Shown here: positions 39,384 through 51,400 of the stretch, in pieces
Layout: the number at the start of each line of letters is the position of its first letter
Position numbering within the stretch: position 1 is the first letter of the stretch
NCBI GenBank assembly: GCA_002964805.2
Contig: PUDQ02000094.1
Span: 42,340-106,339 of the forward strand
Source: Trametes villosa
Lineage: Eukaryota > Basidiomycota > Agaricomycetes > Polyporales > Polyporaceae
DNA length: 64,000 nucleotides
Direction of reading: 5' to 3'
Program-made: the position numbers and the translations under genes
Notes under the pieces: generated by a model
The model's input: the letters and a program-made list of their open reading frames with translations, nothing else
The model's database searches: none
Told to the model about the DNA's origin: nothing

Positions 39384-42167
39384 ATGTCTCAGCCACCCCA
39401 CCACTATTCCACGGGCCGTAATCGGGCCTCCGACTCTCCCCCCGCCATGGCGGGGCCTTCACGCGACTCGCATCGGGCGGGGACACATCGCGGCCGCGAC
39501 GACCCGTCTGCGGGTCCCTCGCAATCGCGCCGGGGCGGTGGTTCGGCGGACGCGTACGACGCGTCCAGGAGGGGAGGGTCAGGAGACGACGGGTACCGGG
39601 GGCGAGATGATGGGTACCGAGAGCAGTACCGCGACGACCGCGACAACAACGACGGGTACCGCGACGACGGGTACCGCGACGACGGGTACCGCGACGAACG
39701 CGCGCACGGCGCGCAAGGATACCAGCCCCCTCCCCACGACGACGGATACCGCACGAATAGTGCGGTCACATACTCTGGCTCCTCCACGGGGTTTATGGGT
39801 GCTGGATTCGGCGCTCCCAGCGCGGGATTCGGTGCCCCGAATATGGGGTTCGCGCCTACCGCGAATATGGGATTCGCGCCCGCCGCGCCGAACGCGGACA
39901 TGTGGATGGCGGCGCTGAACGCCTCGAACGAGAACACGCGACTTACGCGTGAACTGGGCGAGCTGAAGCTCGAACTCAGCACCTCGAAGTTCCAGTTCGA
40001 CCAGCTGATGAGCGACTACAACGCGCTTAGCCAGGACTTCGAGGTCGCGAAAGGCGAGAGGGACCGCCTCCGAGGAGAAGTGCGTCAGCTCCGTGAACGG
40101 GCGGACGCCGCTCCCCGACCAAAAGACACCACCATCCCAACGGGGCCACGGAAGGACCGGCCGGATACCGCGCGCCCGCACTCTCGAGACAGGACGGACC
40201 GCGCTCGATCCCGATCGCGCGAGCGCGAGCGCCGACGTACGACTCCCGACCCCCGGGCAGTTGGACCCAGCCGGAGGAAGACTCCCCCAACTGTCCCCCT
40301 GCACCAGCGGCTGAGCTCGGCCCCCGCCCCCATCCCTCTCGCGAACCGGATCAGCGGCTGGCCGACGGGCCCGCCCAATCAGGCCGAACCCAGGCGGTCA
40401 GCGTCGCCTCCGCGGCCGCGCGATCAGAGGCGGTCGCGCGACGTCACGCCCGCGCGAGCACGTACCCCGCCACGTAGGCGGGGCCCGACGCCAGTGCCCA
40501 ACGACGAGGAAGTACCTCGTAGTGACGACCCGGCTATGCAGGTGGACCCCGTCCCCGCGCCCACGGCCGCACCCGAGATAGTGCCGGAAGCGGTACCCAC
40601 TCCCCCGTCTCCTCTCATCGGGCCGGTGCGCGGACCCATCCCGAGCGCGCCCCCGGGCTTGATCAAGAGGATCCAGCTGCCGGGACCTCCAACTCGCCCC
40701 GTCGCGGAACTCCACGACGTACCGCACACCACGGCACTCACCGCCGCCCATATCGACTCGCTGCGCAACCGGCGCGACACCACCCTGGAGCGGTCAGGTC
40801 AGCCGCTGTCTCCGTGGTACTGCCGATGGGTGTGCCGCCGAAGCATGGTGGAGGACTACGCGGCGATGGACGCGGAGCAAGACAGCCATGGCAGCGAGTA
40901 CGCGGGCTCGGAGGCTGAGGAGCTGGAGGACGACTGCCCGTTCCCGGACCCTATCGACGCCCGGCGACGGGACATGGGCCTCAAGGGCGAGACCGAGGAA
41001 GCCTACCGGGTGTCACGCGCCGACGCCGGTGCGCACGCCGCGACAAGCACGGCCTCCTTGCTCGAGTCGTTCTCCCGCGCCATCGAGGACTGCGGCGACT
41101 GGGCGGGTACGCTGATCACTACGGTGGTCCAAGCGCACAACCTGCGCTGGTTGGCCACTGTGGAGTTTGAGCTGGCCGCCATCCAGTATTTGGCCGCCCT
41201 GCGCTCGCTCTACAGCCACACGCACCTGCGTCGGTCCTCGGGAGTGCGCTACCTGCTAGCCATCGCTGCCGCCGACTCGGCGGTCCTCCGCGACAAGCAG
41301 CGGTTCGGAATGCCGCGGTACTGGCCGGCGTTCTCGAGCAACGGCTTCCCATACCCGGAGCCCAAGTCCAGCAAGTTGGACGTATGCGCGTACTATCGCA
41401 ACGTTCCGACGATACACTGGAGCACGGGGCTTCGTTGAGCTGACGGCCAACCGCCGGTGGAGGACCATCGGGTGTTCGCGGTTCCGGACCCCGAAGACGC
41501 GTACGCCGCGTTCGTCACCAAGGTCACGCAGCGGGTACCCCTCAACAAGAAGACGGACCAGGCCAAGCGGCATGGCATCGCAGTCCGGCACGCATTCCTG
41601 GCGCTATTCGGCGCTCCCGGACTGTACGCTCACATCTGTGAGCTGGGAGAGTTCGCCGTCCCCGACCGCCGTGCTCCGGCGGCATACCCGTACGAGTCGG
41701 CCGACCCTGTGCTACTCGCCGCCTGGCTGGCTGAGTTCGGGGTGGGCAATGTCGCCGCCTACGTGGCGTACCTGGAACGCTGGGCTCGGCTGTCGCGGGC
41801 CCGAAACGCCAATCACCCTCGGGCAGCCCCGCTGCCATACATCGACGTCGAGGACTTCGACCGGCGACGGTCAGTTCCTCGCCGCGAAGAACTGCAGTGG
41901 GGTTCGCCGGCGTTCCGGTCCGAACGACCCCGCAAAGACACTCCTCGACGTCCGAGCCCCCGTCCGAGCTCTCCGGCAGCGAACCCGCTTCCACCGTCGC
42001 GTGGGCGGTCACTCTCCCGCTCGCGAGAAGTCACGCCGGACCAAGTGCCTCGCCGGCGGAGCGCGAGCTATCCCGCCGGAGCGGAGAGCCCCGTCAGTCT
42101 GGGGTGCACCGAGGACGACGACGACTTTGGCATGGCGGGCGTAGTGATGCGTCCGCCCCGGACTTAG
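39384..42167 (+). CDS. Element B 3' ORF (downstream of pol) with one in-frame TGA
   Basis: The ATG at 39384 opens a frame of about 927 codons interrupted only by TGA at 41436-41438. Order: Ser/Arg/Gly-rich start with DDGYRDDGYRDDGYRDER repeats, a Gly-Phe-Ala-Pro stretch (GFGAPSAGFGAPNMGFAP), a coiled coil (ENTRLTRELGELKLELSTSK ... LRGEVRQLRERAD, ~39930-40120), an RS-like basic region (DRARSRSRERERRR), a Pro-rich linker, then an ordered part (ADAGAHAATSTASLLESFSR, HNLRWLATVEFELAAIQYLA). After the TGA: FLALFGAPGLYAHICELGEF and another RS tail (SRGRSLSRSREVTP). It parallels the ORF of element A in place and architecture. No hydrophobic membrane span, so not envelope-like. CGA-to-TGA transition or readthrough could explain the stop. 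Confidence 0.65.
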
Positions 42168-42200
42168 GATGCTGGGGACTGATAGGAGTTTGACCAGTCC

Positions 42201-42212
42201 AGAGGGGGAGGG
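42201..42212 (+). promoter_or_regulatory. Element B polypurine tract
   Basis: AGAGGGGGAGGG lies directly against the 3' LTR start (TGTGACGC at 42213), as expected for the primer of plus-strand DNA synthesis. Confidence 0.85.
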
Positions 42213-42413
42213 TGTGACGCCCGATATAGGCGCCCAGTAGGCGCCCGAAGGAACGGATACCACACCTCCGGGTGTGGTGGCTGTCTGGTACTATACAGTA
42301 GGTAGTAGATCCCGGCCGGATGGCCGTCATGTACTGTACGCTTTATCTACCCGAAACTATACTGCTTCCCAGTCATACTCGGCGTGCTAAGGCGACACCT
42401 CGTATTTATTACA
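42213..42413 (+). repeat. Element B 3' LTR
   Basis: 201 bp, identical as read to 27036-27236, followed by the target duplication GCGGG. Confidence 0.92.
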
Positions 42414-42418
42414 GCGGG

Positions 42419-42825
42419 ATATGGTGGTTGATCTCCCGGAACGGCGGGAGATGCTCCGGCGCAGGACGCATAATGTCCTCGGTGGCCGCATACCAGCGGT
42501 CACGAAGAGCCTTCAGCTCCTCCTCTTCCTCGTCTATGACGAACCCAGCGTGGGTTCGTCGGATCTGTTCGTCTTCCCACTGCTCCTTGGCTATCTTGTC
42601 CAAGAGCTCATTGATGCCGTATGGGTCCTCGTACCCATACTTGTCCCTTCTAGGACCTCGCGACGAATGCATCGTCGGAATGAATTTTTCGCCAATGTTT
42701 GGCGGCGAGCTATCTTTGGCTCGCCCTTGGTGTCGTTCAGGAATCTTAACGGTTTCTACACCGTTCCCTCCCCCTCCTGACGACCCTCCGGACTTGTCGT
42801 AATGAGAGTGGGGAGGTTCCACTTT
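42419..42825 (-). CDS. Element A pol, N-terminal RT part
   Basis: The frame reads KVEPPHSHYDKSGGSSGGGG, DKYGYEDPYGINELLDKIAK, LRDRWYAATEDIMRPAPEHL and FREINHHIP, ending at the B insertion. Residues upstream of KVEPP in the longest open frame belong to element G. Across G the frame continues to 45428 (DNVASST|KVEPP). Hairpins are frequent, for example GACGAACCCA/TGGGTTCGTC near 42537 and GTATGGGT/ACCCATAC near 42620. Confidence 0.8.
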
Positions 42826-42833
42826 TGTGGAAC

Positions 42834-45419
42834 CAGCAGCTGTGGTAGTTCTGATATAATACAAACCGTCAAATGGCCCAGAGCGCATTACATTAGGAAC
42901 CGTAGGGGTTCCTAATGTAATACGTTCCCCCGCCGAAAGGTCCGGTGAGCCACCGGCACCTGCCTAATGGGGCCGGTTTCCGCGGGTGGCTGCTTATCAG
43001 CCCCCGGGGCTCTTATCTCTTGGTGATAACGAGCTAATCTCATCTCTCCCGGGCTACCGGCCACTCAGGTGGCGCGGGAACACCGGCGCTCTGACTCTCG
43101 GCTGGCCACCTCCCCGATTAGGCAGGGATACCTCTACCTCCACCCCTAGGCAGCTTACCTCCTCGATATCTCGCTTGCCTCTGGTTCGATTCGCCTCGCA
43201 AATGGCTCGATTTGTTCGCATCGTATAGGGCTACAAGGATCCGCGGACACGCAAGAAATGCGGTAAGTATTGATCCTGCTATGTCCTGTGCAACTAGCCC
43301 ACCTAGGGCGACGCGATCCGGGCGATATCTCGCCCGTCTCGCGTCGCCCCGGGGCGCACTTGGGCTTCCCAGAAAGCTGCTGAACAGGGCTTTCTGGCAA
43401 GCCCGGGCGCGCGCAAATCGACCCAGTGGTTGGGATTCTGCGCTCCGCCCATCTAGCAGATCTCACCCAATTCGGAATGTATACCGTCCACACGTTGTAT
43501 ATCCCTCTAAAACACGATGTTGATGTGCTAATAGGACTTTTCAGCACAGATATCCCATGAAAAACCCGCCAGACAATCTCGTCCTGGGGCCCAGCTCCAG
43601 GACGACGGTTTGCTTGATATCTCGGGCACCAAGACGCGCGTCGCCACCGCACGCATATCCCCGGAAAGCTGCTGAACGCAGCTTTCCGTCGGTATGCTTG
43701 CTGTGGCGATCCGACCGCCCGTTATTGCACAGTTCTCTCTTCACCTCGCCGTCCCATCCTCCCCCTCTCCTTCCCTTCCTTCTTCCAGGATCCCCCTCCA
43801 ACGCCCATATACCCGCTCCCAGGCCTTATGGACCTCTCCTGTACATATTGTAGCACTCTGTATGTCTAGATATCCCTCCAGATCGCCACAATCTATATAT
43901 TTATTCCTCTGCACTGATAGGTGATAGATACATTCCTCCCTGGCTAATGATAGAGGGCATGCACCAAGGAACGAATGGTTAGCTTACATAGTACTATACC
44001 ACAGCTACTCAACGCATTTTAAACCATGTCAATCGGGTATGAACTCGTAGAGATATGTATTTTACAGTAGTAAGGAGCTCCTAGCACTGCTGTACTGCAT
44101 GTGAGCCTGGGGCAGCCACCGAGACCGTCTTAAGACGGCCTGTGGCTGAGCCCTCCCCGAGGAGATCCCCTCATAGCTCCATCATGGGAGCTCGTATGCC
44201 TTAGCCTTTTGGTACATACGTAGCCCTAATGGATGTCTACTGTAGTCCGCGTTCAGCACGCTTATCGGGTACGAAACGGGCCGGGGATCGTGTTACTCAC
44301 CTAGAGACATCTGCAGCCACTGATAAGGCCGGCACACAAGATCCAGGGATCATGGTACTGATCGCATTCCACTGAACGATTGTGCCACATGATATGAGAA
44401 ATAGAAGGCTTGAACGAAGCGAAACGGGCAAGAATTGGGTGAGCAGTAGGGGAGGGAAAGGGAGGAGGGGGTGGGGAGAGGCATGTCGCATCAGCGAGAG
44501 TTCCAGCGGTCGGATCGCGACGGAAAGCATACCGACGGAAAGCTGCGTTCAGCAGCTTTCCGGGGATATGTGTTTCGTCGCGGCGCGCGCCCGCGTCCCT
44601 GAGATATCAAGCAAACCGTCGTCCTGGGGACAGGCCCCAAGACGAGGCTATCTGGCGCTTTCTGGATGCCTTCCTCGGGCTGGTAAGTCGGATGAGCGGG
44701 TGCCCATCGTGTTTTGAGAGCCTGTACACAGTTTCAGCTGGATCTATGGCGAAATGAGCAATCTGCAGCCCAGGAGGTGATTCTCTGCTCCTGCCCTGGA
44801 TGGGCGGAGCGCAGAATCCCAACCACTGGGCCGATTTGCGCGCGCCTGGGCTCTCCAGAAAGACCTGTTCCGCAGCTTTCTGGGAAGTCCAAGTGCGCCC
44901 CGGGGCGACGCGAAACGGGCGAGATATCGCCCAGATCGCGTCGCCTGATTGGGCCTACTTGTACACTGTATAGCGGCATCAGTACGCACCGTATGAATTC
45001 GCGCTATTGGGGCTTATTGAAGCCCTTTGTAATGTGAACAAATAGAGCCACTTGCGAGGCAAATCGGCCGCGAAACGAGCGAGATACAGAGGGAGAGAGC
45101 TGCCCAAGAGAGGAGGGAAGAGGAGAACCTGCCTAATCGGGGTGGTTCTCAGCCGAGAGCTGAGGCGCCAGGATTCCCACGCCTGGTGGATGGCCGAGAG
45201 CCCGGGAGAGATGAGATTAGCATGCTATCAACAAGAGATAAGAAAGCCGGGGCTGATAAGCAGCCACCCGCCGAAACCGGCCGTATTTGGCAGGTGCCCG
45301 GGGGCTACTAGCCCGGGGAGCGGCCGGAAAATGATACAATAGGAACCCTACGGACTTTAATGTAATGCGCTCTGGGCCAATTGACGGTCAATGATATAAT
45401 ATAACTACCACAGCTTGTG
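42834..45419. mobile_element. Element G: 2.6-kb long-inverted-repeat transposon, no transposase
   Basis: Bounded by the 8-bp duplication TGTGGAAC (42826-42833 and 45420-45427). Left end CAGCAGCTGTGGTAGTT and right end (reverse complement) CACAAGCTGTGGTAGTT are followed by roughly 1-kb arms that match in inverted orientation with scattered differences (for example GGCCCAGAGCGCATTACATT in both; GGGATTCTGCGCTCCGCCCA in both). The middle, about 43850-44380, is unique. No ORF resembles a transposase, so it is non-autonomous. The 8-bp duplication and CA...TG ends fit hAT, but the family is inferred. It separates A's protease from its RT. Confidence 0.75.
42887..42921. repeat. 15-bp perfect hairpin in the left arm of element G
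   Basis: ATTACATTAGGAACC, a 5-nt loop, then GGTTCCTAATGTAAT. The right arm has a diverged, single-sided version near 45340-45370. Confidence 0.85.
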
Positions 45420-45533
45420 TGTGGAACTCGCTACGTTGTCCTACTGCTTAGGTTTAGCAGTACCTTCGAATTGAAATCGAGGAACCCATTTCTTGGGTTC
45501 GGGTTTCGCAGTCGTCGAAACCTCGGGATCGAA

Positions 45534-48019
45534 CTACGGCAAACTCTTGCCGTTGATTACTACCGTACCTGCACGGAAGTCTAGGATTACTCCATGCTTC
45601 CTGCAGAAGGTAGTTCCCAACACGACATCGTACTTGTCGATGTCTACTACGTCAAAATATTGCGTAGTATTCACAGAGCCCACCTTGAGCTCTGCTTGCG
45701 CACCATAATTGATGCGCGTCTTGCTGCCCTTGGTTCCCAACTGCAGCCCTACAGGCTGCGCCAGATCTATACGATCTGCGTGACTCAAATACGCCAACTC
45801 TGGCATAATCGAATCGGTCATGCAGCCCGACTCGAATAAGGCCAGAGCTGTGACCTTATTGATTGTGATCTCAGCGCATAACGTGCGCTGGGCCTGGAGC
45901 GTGCGCACAGGTTGCGCCGCGGGATTGTCTATACGACGTATCTTATTGTCGTATAGCCAGGCCTGCTTGTACCCTCGCGTGGGTGCAACAGCCATGGTGT
46001 GTAACCGAAGAGGCTCAGCTTCGGCCTCTTCTAACGGTGCAATACGCATCGCGATGAAGTATTCATCTGCATCTCCCTCTCCAGGAGATGCGTAATGATC
46101 CTCGTCAGGATCATACTGAGATCCTTCCAGACCATAGTCTGACAACGGATACTCTCCGTTGTCGTCTGGGCTATCCGCAAGAGCCTCGGATTCAGGCTCT
46201 TGATCATCGGGATGAGTTGCCGCATTGTCGTCGGCAACGTCTTGTTGTGCAGACGGCTCGTTGCCATCATCCGACGTGTTGTCGATGACACGCTGAGCGA
46301 ACATCCGCTGTACTGTAGTGGATTTCTTCCCGTAGTTGGGACATTTCGTGTCGCTCGCGAAGTGGCCTATTTGACCACAGGAATAGCACTTAAGAGGTGC
46401 TTTCTGGGTCTTATCAATCCGCGCAGTTGACGCGGATTGCTGCACCGCGCCAGACTGACGCGGTACCGAACCACCTCGCACATCTGTCGAAGGGCGTTTA
46501 AAGCCAGTAGTAGCTTTATGTGTCGTAATATTATTACTACGGGAAGCCGAAGCCGTTGGCTTCCTAAGTACATTACGCACTCCTCGTTGCGGGCGTGCCT
46601 CTACCGTCGGCTTAGCACCGGTGTTCGGTATAGTATGTGCTCGCGAAGGTTCGCGAGCTAACTTCCGAAGCCGCATAGCGCGCGACTTCTGCTCAATATC
46701 TTGAGCCACTTGGTACAATTGTGCCAAGTCGTGTTCTTGAGGTGACATACCGTTCACAACGGTAAGTAGATACTCGATGTCTTCGGGTAACGCCTCAATG
46801 AACTTCCTACGCAATTGGAAGGGCGTAGGCTTTTCCCACATCCGTTCGGATATGTACAGCAGCTTCTCATATAGAGCTGCGACCCCTCCGTCACTGGAGC
46901 GGTAAATTAGCGAAGCATACTGTTGCTCCGCAAGTAGGTTCAAATCCTTATGGATGAACCTGCGATAGAGGGCTATTACAGTCTCCTCGAATATCCAGTC
47001 GCACTTATCGCGCGACGGAGACTGTATAGTGTTGTAGAACCACGTAGCGGCATCACCGCTAAGTGCAGTGCCCAATATTCGGACACGGTCACGGTCCATC
47101 CTAGGACCCGTGATCCTCAACGTGTTGAAGTACTCGAGGAGGCCTCGCAGCCATACCTCGAGTGCATCGAGATCGTCTTTCCCCTCGTACATCTTGGGTG
47201 GCGCCAGTTTCGCCACCTTCAAGTACGCAGGGGGATCACCCTCTGGCGGTGACCCGACCATCTCATCTATCATCCGTACGAGACGGCTGATCGTTACACC
47301 ATCACGAGGCCCTACTACAGGCCCCGTGTATGCCAGCGGTTCAGTAGTTTCCGCTAGCTGCATAGGAGGTAATCCTCCGTAATATGCAGACGCTCCCATT
47401 GAGCGTCGAGGGTGTTTCCAGTCCCATAGTCCAGGCGGCCATTCTTGACGGTACACGGGTCCTTGGGACGCAGACATAGGCTCAGCGGGATAATTGCTGG
47501 GCGAGGATGGGATGGGCTGCGCGACGTGCGCAGCCCTGGTCGAGCCTTGCTGATGATCGAATGCCACGTTCCGAGTAGGAACGGCAGTCTGTGCATCGCC
47601 AGTGCGGCGAACTGATGAGGACGGCGGCAGTTGCGCCGTTGTGTGCGGTGGGTCATACAGCCCTGCACGGCTCAGTCGTTCAATTCGGCCAGCGACAATG
47701 CGCTGGCGAGGATCCAAAAGTGCATCCTCTACTTTGCGATCATCTGCGAAGTTCTCCGTTTGCGGATCAGCAGCTGAGCTGATATGCGTGTCTATGGTTG
47801 CCCTTGTCATAGGCAACTCGTCGCTTTCATCCTCACCAGCCACGATAGGCTGATGAATGTGGTGCCCTGCATCGGCATCCTCACTTACCGCTATGGCGCG
47901 AGCGGTAAGGTCCTCCTCGTCTTCTTCATCCATTAGGTCACCTAGGCCTAATTCCGCTAGTGCGGACTGCAGAGCGAGATTTGTCTCGTTCTCTGCCTCG
48001 AGTATCTGCTTCTGCAGCA
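45534..48019 (-). CDS. Element A gag C-terminal part and protease
   Basis: The frame enters from the F junction (LLQKQILEAENETNLALQSA) and covers the capsid region (DDLDALEVWLRGLLEYFNTL, ALSGDAATWFYNTIQS, KFIEALPEDIEYLLTVVNG), the C-x2-C-x4-H knuckle (CYSCGQIGHFASDTKC) and the protease fold (LALFESGCMTDSIMPELAYL, YDVVLGTTFCRKHGVILDF). The protease motif is ESG where the catalytic DSG is expected, and B has DSGST, so this protease is probably dead. The ORF ends TAG at 45534-45536; the same frame continues (FDPEVSTTAKPEPKKW) to a second TAG near 45436 and then into the RT. Confidence 0.85.
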
Positions 48020-48033
48020 GACGGAATTAGTGT

Positions 48034-48250
48034 TGCAGGGTCCTGTCCCAGGACCAGTCCGGGACCGGTACAGGACCGTAACTGGACCAGTAAAGACTGG
48101 ACCAGGACTGATCCCACAGCGGTCCTGGTCCTGGTTCAGTCCCGGTCCTTCAGCCTCACGGAATTTTGAAGGACTGAGCAGGACCGCTGGGGACTGGTCA
48201 AGGACCGCAGGACAGGACCGCACGGAACCGGTCCAGGACCACTTAATGAC
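48034..48250. repeat. Left subterminal GGACC/GGTCC array of element F
   Basis: More than ten short copies of CAGGACC, GGACCAG or GGTCCTG lie within 220 bp of the left end. The mirror array is at 53042-53250. They probably bind the transposase. Confidence 0.8.
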
Positions 48251-48443
48251 CGGTCTTTTAAGCCTGTAGTAGCACTTGCTATATGCAGAACAGTTATCTT
48301 ATCACGAGAGATAGTCAGCCCGCGGCGAGCGTGCACAGCTTCAATCGCGCACATGGCTAACCAACACTGATCTAATACAAAACTATCCGACCAGACGGTA
48401 TCGTCCTTCCATCAACATCCTCGCTTCTCGACATCGTGACACA

Positions 48444-51400
48444 ATGGCGCAGTCCAAAACGGGTAGCAGTAGCCGAGCCGGTACAAAGCGAAAGCAAGAC
48501 GAGCGCAGTGCAAGCGAAGGTGAAGGCCAAAAAGGGGATCGAGGCAAGGGAAGTAAGACGGCGAAGAACGGGAAGAAGGGCAGCAGCGCGGCGAAAAAGA
48601 AGAAAGCGCAGAGTGATAGCGATGAAGACGAGTCCCCGGTAGAGGACGAGGACGAGAAGGAAGAAGACGACGACGAGGACGAGAAAATAGAGGGCAGCAC
48701 CGAGACGGAGGAGGCGGATGACGAGACCGTGACCAAAAAAAGGCGTAAGGCCCCGAAGAAGAAGAAAAAGCGGCAGCCTAACGGCGGCGAGGAAGAACCT
48801 ATCGAGGTGAGTACGCATTAGTACACAAAGCGTCGCCACCCGTTGCTGACGTCTGGGTGAACTCGCCTTGTAGGTCTCAGACGGCACGGGGGACGAGCTC
48901 GCGCTCCCACAACGTTCGCGCTTGAAGAGCGAGATGGCTCGCGACCTTCGGCTCATGTTCTCCAAGCTCCAGGACGTGCGGTTCACGGGCTCGAAGGGGA
49001 AATCCGTCACGGAAAGGGGCCGCTGGTGCGAGATCTGCCGGTGAGTAGGCTTAACATGACTGTCAGGGAGCTGGATAGAAGATGTACTCACGTTCATGCG
49101 GTAGGGAGAACAAGAAGTTGAAGCAGGAGAAGGGGGGCCGCGCCGGGTGGTACAAGGGCGGTAACTCGACCTTGAGGCGACACATCGCCTCCGCACACTA
49201 CGAGGAGTATGCGCGAAGGTGCAAAGACGAGGGAATCGAAGAGCAAGAGGCCGCCGTCCCACTAGATGTACGAGAGAAGCGAAAGCGAGCGGCGGCCGCA
49301 GAGGCTAAGGGCAAGGAGGAGAAGGAGGGCAAGGGGAGAGGGCAGACGACGCTCGACGGGGTTGTCCGTAAGGTTCAGGCCCCGACGTCGTTCTCGCAGG
49401 AGGTAATTTTGGACGCCGTCACGAAGCACATCGTGTGCGGTGACCAGGTGCGTGTATTCTCACGCGAGCATTGTGTTTATGTTCAAACTCTAACTCTAAT
49501 TCTACTCGCTGCCGCTGCAGGCTCTCCTCCTCGCCGACACCCCCACCTTCACCAACTGTCTGGTGGCAATGCGCCCCAAAACTAGCAAAAGCGAGCTCCC
49601 AACGCGGTCGATCATACGGACGAACATCAAGAACCACTTCGTGGACTTCATGACCGACTTACAGGCCGCTATCAAGGCTGCGCCGGGAGACGTCTCCTCG
49701 CTCTGGGACCTTTGGACGGCGCCCCACACCTCGGACGGCTATTTCGGCCTCCTGGTCCAATGGATCGAGGTCGGCTCAACCGAGGGCGAAGATGCGCCCG
49801 CGCCCTGGCGGTTTCACGTCGAAGTTGCGGCACTCCACAAGATCCATGGCGACCACGGAGGAGCCAATCTCGGGCGGCACTTCATCCGGTGCCTCGACCG
49901 GTGCGGGGTGACGTCGCAGGAGCACTCGAAGGTACGTACACTGGCATGTGTGCTGGCGAGTTTTCACTGATCCATGCGGCGCCCCGGACAGCTTGGGCAC
50001 ATCACTAACGACAACGCCTCGAATAATACCACCGCCGCGGCCCAAATCGCCGCACGCCTGAAGAAGCGAGGGGTGGCAGAGCGGTGGGTACCGGAGGAGC
50101 GGCAACTTAGGTGAGCCTCTCCCTTCCTTCTCAACCACCCCGGGCATGTGCATGCTGTGAGGTGCGGGCTACACGTGTGCGGCAACCGGCGACCGGAGGC
50201 AACGCGGGTGCGCGCAACCGAAGAACACCTCGACTACAAGCCGGCCGGTGCCCACATAGGATCCGGCGCCCCGCCTCTCACAGCAACGCGTCGACGACAC
50301 CCGCGTGCCCGTCCACGGCATCACTCGGGGAGCCGCAAGTGTACGCACAGCCGCCGCGGGGGCCCTGATGACGCGGCCTGCCCATATCAGTACGTCCGCC
50401 TCTCTGACGCGCACGCACATGCAACTTACATCTATTACCGGGCCGTCCTAGTCGTGAACGGCCCCGACCAGCTTTGTGCACACGCAACAGCGATCGGCCG
50501 GCGGATGAGGTACATGCACAAGACCACGCACTCGCACACACCCTCCGCACACGCACTCACCCTCCGCACGCGCGCACACATCATGCACGCGGACGCGGAC
50601 GCAGGTGGCACACAAGAACGCGCCAACGCGTGCACGGCCACGTACACGGACGCGACCTCGATCGCGCCTCGATCGCGCCAACGAGCACGGGCGCAATTAC
50701 GAACGCGGGCGCGACTTCGAACCCGAACGCGACTTCGAATGCGGACGCGGACACGACGACGAACGCGACGGCGAACGCGCACGGCGTGCAACCATGGACG
50801 CCGGCGCGACCACGGACGCCGGCACGACCACGGACACCGGCACGCGTGCGAACGCGGGTGCGAGTGCGAACGCGGGTGCGAGTGCGACTCGGAACTCGGG
50901 CGCGACTTCGAAAGCGGACGCGGACACGAGCACGAACTCGACGAAGAATGCGACGACGACCGCGCACGGCGTGCAACCACGGACGCCGGCGCGACCACGG
51001 ACGCCGGTGCGACCACGAACGCGGCCGCAACCACGAACGCGGGCGTGGCCACGAACGCGGCCGCGGACACGAGCACGAGCAGGAGCACAAGCGCGAACAC
51101 GACCGCGCACGCAGTACAATCACGGCCACGACCATGACCACGAGTGCGAACGCGGCCGCGAGAACGACCACGAGCACCAGTGCGAACACGGCCGCGGACG
51201 GCAGGCACGCACGCACGCCGCATGCCCACACACGCACGTCCGCACACGCGTGCACGCGCTCGGGGCCCGACGAGCACGCCTTGGTGTACTAACATACTCT
51301 AATTACAGCTGTTTTGGTCACGTCATACAGTTGGGGGTCGAGGACTTCATGAAGGAGGTCACTCAGATCGCCGTCGTGGAGTCCAAACAGGCGATATGGG

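Larger units (their letters stand above)
27036..42413 (+). mobile_element. Element B: Ty3/Gypsy chromovirus with 3' ORF, inserted antisense in A
   Basis: Two 201-bp LTRs, identical as read, at 27036-27236 and 42213-42413 (TGTGACGCCC...TTATTACA). The target duplication GCGGG is at 27031-27035 and 42414-42418. A polypurine tract lies directly before the 3' LTR. Order: gag, protease, RT (split by Copia E), RNase H, integrase, chromodomain, extra 3' ORF. It is related to A in every protein and in architecture. About 10.7 kb without E. Four lesions disturb its frames: a G-run at 29854-29859, TGA at 30528, a CG-repeat contraction near 31484-31493, and TGA at 41436. Confidence 0.92.

Noticed and set aside
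39384..42167. Envelope gene making element B retrovirus-like
   Set aside because: The position fits env, but there is no signal peptide, transmembrane helix or fusion-type hydrophobic stretch; coiled-coil and RS-like content point elsewhere.
43180..43260. Possible tRNA gene (GGTTCGATTCG resembles a B box)
   Set aside because: No A box at the right distance and no cloverleaf; the sequence lies in an arm of element G.
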